Shown one piece after another: positions 1 to 5,354 of a stretch of 5,354 nt of DNA. Every line of letters begins with the position of its first letter. The first letter of the stretch is position 1. Source of the DNA: Dysgonomonas sp. (lineage in GTDB: Bacteria > Bacteroidota > Bacteroidia > Bacteroidales > Dysgonomonadaceae); contig JASLEN010000423.1 of the NCBI GenBank assembly GCA_030151105.1, positions 1-5,354 on the forward strand, written 5' to 3'. The notes beneath the pieces were generated by a model. The model saw only the letters and a program-made list of their open reading frames with translations. It ran no database searches and was not told where the DNA came from. A program made the translations under genes and the position numbers.

Positions 1-131
1 GTTTTATCAAACCTGAAGAGCTGACTTGGCATATTCTTTATAGCCACGACTTTAAAAATTATGGCTATGACGGTTTAAATGGATATTATGATGGCTGTGA
101 TGCCAAGCAGAGTATCGTACTAAGAGGTTAA
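1..131 (+). CDS. C-terminal end of an unrecognised protein (5' end outside window)
   Basis: An open frame enters from the left edge (first full codon at position 3) and ends at a TAA at 129-131, leaving 42 visible residues. The tail begins FIKPEELTWHILYS, is rich in Tyr, Gly and Asp (for example NYGYDGLNGYYDGCD), and ends SIVLRG. I do not recognise the family and assign no function. The tail shows no membrane segment and no sorting-domain motif that I know. The reading is supported by an unbroken frame up to the edge and by a rho-independent terminator starting 39 bases after the stop, which is where the end of a transcription unit would be expected. It is separated from the next gene by 285 bp and is probably not co-transcribed with it. 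Confidence 0.7.
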   Translation, partial: FIKPEELTWHILYSHDFKNYGYDGLNGYYDGCDAKQSIVLRG

Positions 132-170
132 AAGATATACACTACTTTTTAAAGCAAAAGTAATTTTTTT

Positions 171-208
171 AAGCCCCTATATGTCGTGAGACTAGTAGGG
201 GCTTTTTT
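171..208 (+). terminator. Rho-independent terminator of the first gene
   Basis: The arm AAGCCCCTA (171-179) pairs perfectly with TAGGGGCTT (196-204), and the T-run continues to 208. The 16-base interior can form a further short GTC/GAC helix (183-185 with 190-192) closing a GTGA loop. A GC-rich stem base followed by six Ts is the classic intrinsic terminator layout. It lies 39 bases after the stop at 131 and faces the same way as that gene. Confidence 0.88.
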
Positions 209-270
209 GTGTATTTATGTATGGCGTTATAGTGTTGATATATAGTTGTATATGTTCTTTTTGGTCTTTG

Positions 271-284
271 TGTGTTCGAACACA
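271..284. promoter_or_regulatory. Perfect 14-bp palindrome, candidate operator
   Basis: TGTGTTCGAACACA is identical to its own reverse complement over all 14 bases, and the symmetry stops at both ends (G270 and T285 do not match). It lies in an otherwise AT-rich gap, 132 bases before the hexosaminidase start and about 30 bases upstream of the best candidate -33 element. That is a typical place for a dimeric transcription factor to bind. There is no T-run after it, so it is not a terminator. The half-site TGTGT recalls CRP/FNR-type sites, but the spacing differs from the usual TGTGA-N6-TCACA. I cannot name the regulator, and a chance palindrome is not excluded. Confidence 0.4.
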
Positions 285-312
285 TTGCTATATAACATCT
301 AATAGAAGGTTA

Positions 313-339
313 TTTGTCAATCATTAATTCTTATATTTG
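313..339 (+). promoter_or_regulatory. Candidate Bacteroidota-type promoter for the hexosaminidase gene
   Basis: TATATTTG at 332-339 fits the Bacteroidota -7 consensus TAnnTTTG exactly. A TTTG at 313-316 could be the -33 element, but the centre-to-centre distance is about 21 bases, shorter than the roughly 26 expected, so the -33 assignment is weak. Transcription would begin near 343-346 and leave a leader of about 70-75 bases before the ATG at 417. The assignment rests on the consensus match and position only. Confidence 0.4.
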
Positions 340-416
340 AAAAATGTAGTATCAAGCCTTTGTGCCAACTACCTTAAATACAGAAATTATTTAGACTAAA
401 ACTTAAAATATTCACT

Positions 417-2033
417 ATGAAAAAACTCTTAGTTTCGGCTCTGGTGCTGTGTTTTGTTTTGCTTTCGTGCGACAATACACCGCTTAATACAGAAGCGCCA
501 GCCATCATTCCTTTGCCCAATAATATAGAAATGGGTAGAGGAGATTTCTCTTTAACGGCGCAAACCAAAATTATTTATACTGACGAAGCTTTCAAAGATG
601 CTGCTGTTTTTTATCAACAAGCAGTCAAAAAAGAAATAGGACTTGATCTTCAGGTAGAGCAAAATTCATCGGCACAAAAGAATGCTATCAATCTTGTTAA
701 GGATGCAACATTGGGGGAAGAGGCTTACGTTTTGGATGTTCAAAAAAAGCAAATCATCAATAGCTCAAACGATTATGGTGGAGCTGTTTATGGTATGCAA
801 AGTCTCTTGCAAATGGTTAGAAATCAAGAGGGAGAACAGCTTATTGCAGCCATGAAACTTTCTGACAAGCCTGCTCAACCTTGGCGTGGATATATGTTGG
901 ATGAGTCTCGTCATTTTTTCGGAAAAGAGACTGTACTTCAATATCTTGATGTGTTGGGTCGATTGAAATTCAATCGTTTTCACTGGCATTTGACAGATGA
1001 GCAAGCATGGAGAATCGAGATTAAACGTTATCCAAGATTGACGGAAGTAGGAAGTTCTGGAAGTTGGAGCGATGCTGATGCGCCATCTTTTTTCTATACG
1101 CAAGAGGACATCAAAGAAATTGTTGCATACGCTGCCAAGTTGAATATTTCTGTCATTCCCGAAATTGATATGCCTGGTCATGCTACGGCTGTAAGTCGTG
1201 CCTATCCAGAGATATCGGGAGGAGGAAAAGGTAAATGGAATGGTTTTACATTTCATCCAGCTAAGGAGACTACTTACGAATTTATTGACAATGTGTTGAC
1301 CGAAATCGCAGAGCTTTTCCCTGCTCCATATATTCACATCGGTGGCGACGAGGTGCATTATGGCAATCAATCTTGGTACACAGACCCTGTGATTCAGAAG
1401 TTTATCAAAGATAATGACTTGAAAAATGAAGTAGGTCTGGAGCATTATTTTGTACGTCGAGCAACAGAAATAGTGAACAAAAAAGGCAAAACAATGATAG
1501 GTTGGGACGAAATCTTGAATGCAGGAATCACGCCAGACCAAGCTGTGGTGATGTGGTGGAGACACGACAAACCAGAATTGTTGAAAGAGGCGCTCGACAA
1601 AGGATTCCAAGTGTTGTTGACTCCTCGCATCCCTTGCTACTTCGATTTTGTGCAACACGATTCACAAAAAGTGGGCAGACGTTGGGGAGGTGCTTATAAC
1701 GAATTGCATACAGTTTATGCTTTCCCTGAAGGCATCAAAGACATTATTACAGGACATGAGTCGCAAATAATGGGCTTGCAAGCCAATATGTGGACGGAGC
1801 GAATCAAAGACAAAAAACGTCTCGACTATATGACCTATCCACGTGTGTTGGCAATTGCAGAAGTGGGATGGACAGATGCAGCAAAGAAAGACTACACATC
1901 GTTTGAAGGAAGATTAAAACCATTTACGAATTATTTGGATGCACTGAAGATTTATTATTTCAATGTGTTCGATCCTTCAACAACACCCGAACCTTGGGGA
2001 CCAGATCGCGAAGATGCTTTGGCTAATGGCTAA
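417..2033 (+). CDS. Beta-N-acetylhexosaminidase, GH20 family, lipoprotein
   Basis: This is a complete 538-residue exo-glycosidase expected to release terminal beta-linked GlcNAc or GalNAc from chito-oligosaccharides, host glycans or cell-wall fragments by substrate-assisted (oxazolinium) catalysis. Residues 1-17 form a signal peptide ending in the lipobox LLSC, with Cys18 as the lipidated residue. After Cys18 comes DNT, only one acidic residue, so a surface-export signal is weak and a periplasm-facing anchor is at least as likely. Residues about 28-150 fit the small GH20b domain and about 154-500 the TIM-barrel domain. Recognisable active-site elements, by comparison with the characterised Streptomyces enzyme, are Arg157 (in WRGYMLDESRHF), HWHLTD (189-194), His255 (in PEIDMPGH), the catalytic pair Asp311-Glu312 (in HIGGDE), Trp363, Trp380/381, Tyr408 and Asp410, and Trp459 with Glu461 (in NMWTE). 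All key residues are present, so it should be active. Length is normal for the family. The ATG at 417 is chosen because it begins the signal peptide; there is no Shine-Dalgarno sequence, which is usual in Bacteroidota. It appears monocistronic. Exact substrate cannot be read from the sequence. Confidence 0.97.
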   Translation: MKKLLVSALVLCFVLLSCDNTPLNTEAPAIIPLPNNIEMGRGDFSLTAQTKIIYTDEAFKDAAVFYQQAVKKEIGLDLQVEQNSSAQKNAINLVKDATLGEEAYVLDVQKKQIINSSNDYGGAVYGMQSLLQMVRNQEGEQLIAAMKLSDKPAQPWRGYMLDESRHFFGKETVLQYLDVLGRLKFNRFHWHLTDEQAWRIEIKRYPRLTEVGSSGSWSDADAPSFFYTQEDIKEIVAYAAKLNISVIPEIDMPGHATAVSRAYPEISGGGKGKWNGFTFHPAKETTYEFIDNVLTEIAELFPAPYIHIGGDEVHYGNQSWYTDPVIQKFIKDNDLKNEVGLEHYFVRRATEIVNKKGKTMIGWDEILNAGITPDQAVVMWWRHDKPELLKEALDKGFQVLLTPRIPCYFDFVQHDSQKVGRRWGGAYNELHTVYAFPEGIKDIITGHESQIMGLQANMWTERIKDKKRLDYMTYPRVLAIAEVGWTDAAKKDYTSFEGRLKPFTNYLDALKIYYFNVFDPSTTPEPWGPDREDALANG

Positions 2034-2070
2034 TTTAGAATGATAGTTTAAACTGTTGGAATATAATGTG

Positions 2071-2116
2071 ATATCCAAGTGTAGAGCGTAGTCTTTGCAC
2101 TTGGATATTTTATTTT
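2071..2116 (+). terminator. Rho-independent terminator of the hexosaminidase gene
   Basis: Positions 2071-2086 pair with 2093-2108 over 16 base pairs. The outer 11 (ATATCCAAGTG with CACTTGGATAT) are perfect, the inner five include two G-U wobbles, and the loop is six bases. TTTTATTTT (2108-2116) follows directly. It lies 37 bases after the stop at 2033. The long stem plus T-rich tail makes it the strongest hairpin in the window. Confidence 0.9.
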
Positions 2117-2200
2117 AAGAATTATTATTACATTCTTATTGAGCAAAATCGAAGGTCTGTTGTTATAATAAGAGATGTGCATAAAGTAAGTTTTGTTTGA

Positions 2201-2231
2201 TTGACAAAGAATTTTTCGCTTTCTAAATTTT
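2201..2231 (+). promoter_or_regulatory. Candidate promoter for the NTF2/SnoaL-like gene
   Basis: TTG at 2201-2203 and TAAATTTT at 2224-2231 are separated by 20 bases (centres about 25 apart), close to the spacing of Bacteroidota -33 and -7 elements. The -7 element matches TAnnTTTG except for its last base. Transcription would start near 2234 and give a leader of about 25 bases before the ATG at 2259. It sits downstream of the preceding terminator, where a new promoter is needed. In AT-rich DNA such matches also arise by chance. Confidence 0.4.
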
Positions 2232-2258
2232 TTAGTTTAAAACCGTAAAAAGATTGTA

Positions 2259-2636
2259 ATGGAACAAATAAAAGGAGCTAAGGAAGTTGTTTTCGCATTC
2301 TATGATGTGTTATTCAACAAAGAATTTTTTGACATGGACAAAATGGAAACGCTATTGGGCGATAATTTTGTGCAACAGTCAGATGGTCGTACACGTACTC
2401 GTGAGCAGATTGTGAAGCACTTTGAAGGGCACAAGAAAATGAAACAAACGAGCGACATCGAATTCAAAGTTGTGCATGCAAAAGATGATATTGTTTTTGC
2501 GTACTATCACGTCATTATGCACAAGGCCAAAGGCACAACGGCGACTTGGCAGGTGCTCGCAAGATTTGAGGTGCGAGATGGCAAATTGGAAAAAATGGAG
2601 CAATTGTCGGAAGTAATGAAAGAAGACTCTAAATAA
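2259..2636 (+). CDS. Small NTF2-like / SnoaL-like fold protein
   Basis: This is a 125-residue soluble protein with no signal peptide or membrane segment, so it is probably cytoplasmic. Its layout fits the SnoaL-like branch of the NTF2 superfamily, which is usually 110-150 residues. An N-terminal helix pair (about 6-35, including AFYDVLFNKEFFDMDKM) is followed by NFVQQSDGR (36-44), a helix (47-61), and strands ending in ARFEVRDGKLEKMEQLSEV (101-119), which resembles the family's closing strand pattern of F-R-x-x-D-G-K-I-x-E. In SnoaL-like proteins related to polyketide cyclases these positions commonly read YIQHN and EHWDV; here they are FVQQS and EKMEQ. A usual His and Asp therefore appear changed, and I would not predict cyclase activity. 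Such proteins often bind small hydrophobic ligands, but the ligand is unknown. The ATG at 2259 follows an A-rich stretch without a Shine-Dalgarno sequence. The gene has its own terminator 32 bases after the stop and no clear functional link to its neighbours. Confidence 0.85.
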   Translation: MEQIKGAKEVVFAFYDVLFNKEFFDMDKMETLLGDNFVQQSDGRTRTREQIVKHFEGHKKMKQTSDIEFKVVHAKDDIVFAYYHVIMHKAKGTTATWQVLARFEVRDGKLEKMEQLSEVMKEDSK

Positions 2637-2667
2637 AATAGTGAATAAATAGTAAGGTGTTAGTGGG

Positions 2668-2701
2668 GGTGGGGTTCAGCTTTTTGAACCTCACCTTTTT
2701 T
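2668..2701 (+). terminator. Rho-independent terminator of the NTF2/SnoaL-like gene
   Basis: GGTGGGGTTCA (2668-2678) pairs with TGAACCTCACC (2685-2695) over 11 base pairs with a single G-U wobble. The loop is six bases and a run of six Ts (2696-2701) follows. It begins 32 bases after the stop at 2636. The G-rich 5' arm and the clean T-tract make this a convincing intrinsic terminator. Confidence 0.92.
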
Positions 2702-2720
2702 ACTCTGTATTCACACTGCT

Positions 2721-2735
2721 CTTTTGTAACAAAAG
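2721..2735. promoter_or_regulatory. 15-bp dyad (7-bp arms, one-base centre) upstream of the DUF2339 gene
   Basis: CTTTTGT and ACAAAAG flank a central A at 2728, giving perfect twofold symmetry. It lies 20 bases after the preceding terminator and 113 bases before the ATG at 2849. It could be an operator, or a small hairpin (CTTTTG-TAA-CAAAAG) in the leader if transcription starts upstream of it. No T-run follows, so it is not a terminator. I found no promoter with well-spaced -33 and -7 elements between 2702 and 2848, so its role is open. Confidence 0.25.
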
Positions 2736-2848
2736 GGATATAAAAAATGTCTTTATAAGATGGAGAATTGAAAATAACAACTACATTTATCAGCATAAGT
2801 AGAATCTTGCTTGATAACTTGCAGATTATAAACATAAATGAAACACAA

Positions 2849-5354
2849 ATGGGAATCTTATATTTCTTGATTATCCTTGCAGTCATCATAATCGTATTTG
2901 CCATAAGTAGAAAGAAAACAGATGATTCTGGAGCAGAACGGTTGGCTGATGATGTGAAGGAGTTAGATAATAAACTCACTTTTATACTCAGGCATATGGC
3001 TACCAAATACGATTTGGAGCAACTGAAACAAAACAATTCTATTGAATTTACAGAATCCACAGCAGAGGAAAAGACTGAAGTACAAGAGCAGATTGTGTCC
3101 ACTCAAGTGGATGTTCCGAAAGAGGAAATCGTAGAGGTATCTACTCCAATTGCACCTATTATAGAAGAAACTACGCCTAGATTAGCATCTCTAGAAAATG
3201 TAGAATTGCCTAAGCATGAGGCAGCGAATATAATTGAGCCTGTGCAGCCAACTACGGTTTATGCAGCGGCAGATAATTCAATAGAAGAGTCGGTTGTAAG
3301 CGAGCCTGTGGCAGCAATGGTTTCAGAAGCTACTGAAAATGTGTCTAGTACAAATCAGATGCCTACCTCATCTTCTCCTATCTTCAGAGAAACTGACACA
3401 ACGAGACCTTATCCATATCCTGTAGAAGAAAATGCAGAGGATGAGGGTAAAAACTTGGTGGAGAAACTATTTGGCGGAAATCTTTTTGCCAAGATTGGTA
3501 TTGTTACGCTTGTGCTTGGTATTGGCTTCTTTGTCAAATATGCTATCGATCAAGGTTGGATCAACGAAGTAGCCAGAGTAGCCATTGGACTAGCTGTGGG
3601 AGGTGTTATCATAGGATTGGCACATAAGTTGAAAGAAAAATACAATGTCTTTTCATCCATATTAGTGGGTGGTGGAATTTCCGTATTCTATGTAACTATT
3701 ACACTTGCTTTCCGAGAGTATGAGATATTTACTCAACCCGTTGCATTTGTACTGCTTGCCATCGTAACGGTGTTTTCAGTCATATTATCCCTACTTTATA
3801 ATCGTCAAGAATTAGCAGTATTCTCACTCGTAGGTGGTGTTCTTGCTCCACTGATGGTGAGTACGGGTGAAGGCAATTACATCGTTTTATTCTCTTATAT
3901 GCTCATTCTCAATACGGGAATGTTGGTGATTTCGCTCCGAAAAGACTGGCGCATTATTAATGTTATCGCCTATCTTTTCTCTCTTCTATTCTTCTGGACG
4001 TGGCTGATAGCTCGTTTCGAGACACAATATCTGGGAGCAAGTATTTTTGCGTCACTATTTTTTGTTCAGTTCTATGTGCTTGCCATTATTCAGCACTTGC
4101 GAAAAAGCAATCAAATGACATGGGTGCAAGCGGGATTGATATTGACCAACAACTGTTCGGCGCTTCTTGCCTATCTTTATATTCTAAATGATTATACACC
4201 AGACCTTAGAGGAATTGCTACGCTTATTCTATCGGCTGTCAATGCGGTGGTGATGTTGACGCTGTTCCGTCAAACGAAGGTGGACAAAAATATGATTTAC
4301 CTCATCATTGCTGTGGTAATGAGCTTTGTGAGTTTGGCGATACCTATCCAGCTTGATGGTTATGTGATTACGATGTTCTGGGCTGCCGAAACGGTACTAT
4401 TATTATGGTTGTGGCAAAAATCGAGAATCAATGTTTTCTATATTGGATTCCTTGTAATCAGTGCTTTAAGTCTTATTTCTTATGTAATGGACTTCTCGCA
4501 ACACTACGAATACTTATATCTTGTACAAGAGGACGGAGCATTGCCTATCATTTTCAATAGAATGTTTATTACGGGTGTTGTCTTGGCACTTAGCTTTGGC
4601 GCAGGACTATTCTTACTTTCACGCGAAAAAGATGAAAATCTTAGAGAAAAGCATCGAGGGGTGGCTGTCTATTTCCGACTAATGTTCATCACATTGCTTT
4701 TTGCTGTGCCATACCTAGAATTAGACAATCAGTTGGAAGCAAGAATTATGGTGGAGTATTCGGATAGCTTTAGATACTTGTGTCTAGCTACATACACCAC
4801 TATTTTTGTAGCAGTGCTATCATTTATATATCGTGCCAAAACAGGTGCTACGGGCTATTGGATGCTTTTTGTGGCAACAATATTTTATGCAACCATCTAT
4901 CTCCTTTTCGAAATTGATTTGCGAGAAGATACCTTTGTTTACGAATCCTATCCTCGTGCCTATTTCCTTGTGCATCTGCTGTCTCTGCCTGCCATTGCGA
5001 GCATTATGTACACATTGGTGAAAAATATGCGTCTCCGTGTTGGCAACTCTATTATGGCTCTAAGTTGGGCGTTGGTAATTATTTCTACCATCATTCTGAG
5101 TGTAGAGCTAGACAGCCTTGTGGTGATGATTGTGGGCAATGCCGATAACTATTCTTCACTATTGGCTGATGTTCATACATTTGGATATCCTATTCTTTGG
5201 GGATTGACTGCTTTGGTGTTGATGCTTTGGGGATTGAAGCGAAAAGAAGTCGTTTTGAGAAAAATATCTCTTATCTCGTTTGGGCTCATTGTGCTTAAAT
5301 TCTATGCATATGATGTTTGGCAAATGTCTCAAGTAGGTAAGATTGCGTCCTTTA
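2849..5354 (+). CDS. DUF2339-family large polytopic membrane protein (3' end outside window)
   Basis: An unbroken frame of 835 codons runs from ATG 2849 past the right edge. Residues 2-19 form a hydrophobic anchor (MGILYFLIILAVIII), followed by RKK. Residues about 27-60 are charged and could form a coiled coil. Residues about 62-199 are a low-complexity, Glu/Pro/Thr/Ser/Val-rich linker with few basic residues. From about 212 to 820 there are roughly twenty further hydrophobic segments, mostly with short loops. Two stretches fit the DUF2339 (PF10101) family: NLFAKIGIVTLVLGIGFFVK followed by YAID (211-234), and near the C-terminus LKFYAYDVW then MSQVGKIASF (816-835), which in relatives is followed by one last membrane helix and the end. 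Probably only about 25-50 residues are missing. The molecular function of this inner-membrane family is not established, so none is assigned. ATG 2849 is the first ATG in the frame, which opens at 2759 after an in-frame TAA, and it starts the hydrophobic anchor directly; an upstream TTG at 2768 is less likely. There is no Shine-Dalgarno sequence. It should be transcribed separately from the gene before it, which has its own terminator. Confidence 0.9.
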   Translation, partial: MGILYFLIILAVIIIVFAISRKKTDDSGAERLADDVKELDNKLTFILRHMATKYDLEQLKQNNSIEFTESTAEEKTEVQEQIVSTQVDVPKEEIVEVSTPIAPIIEETTPRLASLENVELPKHEAANIIEPVQPTTVYAAADNSIEESVVSEPVAAMVSEATENVSSTNQMPTSSSPIFRETDTTRPYPYPVEENAEDEGKNLVEKLFGGNLFAKIGIVTLVLGIGFFVKYAIDQGWINEVARVAIGLAVGGVIIGLAHKLKEKYNVFSSILVGGGISVFYVTITLAFREYEIFTQPVAFVLLAIVTVFSVILSLLYNRQELAVFSLVGGVLAPLMVSTGEGNYIVLFSYMLILNTGMLVISLRKDWRIINVIAYLFSLLFFWTWLIARFETQYLGASIFASLFFVQFYVLAIIQHLRKSNQMTWVQAGLILTNNCSALLAYLYILNDYTPDLRGIATLILSAVNAVVMLTLFRQTKVDKNMIYLIIAVVMSFVSLAIPIQLDGYVITMFWAAETVLLLWLWQKSRINVFYIGFLVISALSLISYVMDFSQHYEYLYLVQEDGALPIIFNRMFITGVVLALSFGAGLFLLSREKDENLREKHRGVAVYFRLMFITLLFAVPYLELDNQLEARIMVEYSDSFRYLCLATYTTIFVAVLSFIYRAKTGATGYWMLFVATIFYATIYLLFEIDLREDTFVYESYPRAYFLVHLLSLPAIASIMYTLVKNMRLRVGNSIMALSWALVIISTIILSVELDSLVVMIVGNADNYSSLLADVHTFGYPILWGLTALVLMLWGLKRKEVVLRKISLISFGLIVLKFYAYDVWQMSQVGKIASF

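Noticed and set aside
209..270. TA-rich stretch with repeated TATA and GTTGTATAT-like strings, possible origin or repeat array
   Set aside because: There is no regular unit or spacing and no conserved initiator boxes. It looks like ordinary AT-rich intergenic DNA.
765..1658. Open frame of 297 codons on the minus strand inside the hexosaminidase gene
   Set aside because: It lies wholly antisense to a gene with intact catalytic motifs. Its translation is rich in Cys, His, Ser and Phe without a recognisable domain, and it has no promoter or terminator of its own. It is a shadow of the codon pattern on the plus strand.
2116..2138. Weak hairpin TAAGAAT / ATTCTTA after the hexosaminidase terminator
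   Set aside because: Seven mostly A-T pairs with a nine-base loop are unstable and expected by chance in such AT-rich sequence; a much stronger terminator lies immediately upstream.
1645..2377. Shared string ATTTTGTGCAACA in the hexosaminidase gene (near 1646) and the SnoaL-like gene (near 2366)
   Set aside because: Both copies are coding and encode FVQH and FVQQ within unrelated proteins. The match is short and does not extend, so it is chance and not a repeat element.
2838..2870. Ten-codon frame (ATG at 2838 to TGA at 2868-2870) overlapping the DUF2339 start, possible leader peptide
   Set aside because: It has no Shine-Dalgarno sequence, no attenuator-like hairpins and no codon run suggesting control. 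It overlaps the real start and is most simply chance.
2629..3102. Open frame of 157 codons on the minus strand across the start of the DUF2339 gene
   Set aside because: It overlaps the intergenic terminator and the 5' part of a convincing plus-strand gene, and its translation shows no family motif.

Overview
The window looks like ordinary chromosomal DNA from a Bacteroidota bacterium. The evidence is an AT-rich sequence, three gene starts that all lack a Shine-Dalgarno sequence and sit behind A-rich leaders, promoter-like TAnnTTTG elements, and a lipoprotein GH20 hexosaminidase of the type common in Bacteroidales, Flavobacteriia and Cytophagia. I cannot place it below phylum from the sequence alone.

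All four genes are on the + strand. (1) Positions 1-131 are the last 42 codons of an unrecognised protein, followed by a rho-independent terminator (171-208). (2) After a 285-bp gap holding a perfect 14-bp palindrome (271-284) and a candidate promoter, a complete GH20 beta-N-acetylhexosaminidase lipoprotein runs from 417 to 2033 and ends at a strong 16-bp hairpin terminator (2071-2116). (3) A small NTF2/SnoaL-like fold protein (2259-2636) has its own candidate promoter and terminator (2668-2701). (4) A very large polytopic membrane protein of the DUF2339 family starts at 2849 and runs off the right edge, with 835 codons visible and probably only a few dozen missing. It fills almost half the window.

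A terminator follows each of the first three genes, and gaps of about 210-285 bp separate all four. They therefore look like four separate transcription units, not an operon. Nothing ties their functions together. The hexosaminidase has no SusC/SusD partner, sugar transporter or other glycoside hydrolase beside it here.

I found no mobile element, CRISPR array, tRNA, rRNA or defence system, and no convincing new system. The items most worth a second look are the palindrome upstream of the hexosaminidase gene, the DUF2339 protein with its long acidic linker, and the SnoaL-like protein whose usual active-site motifs are altered.
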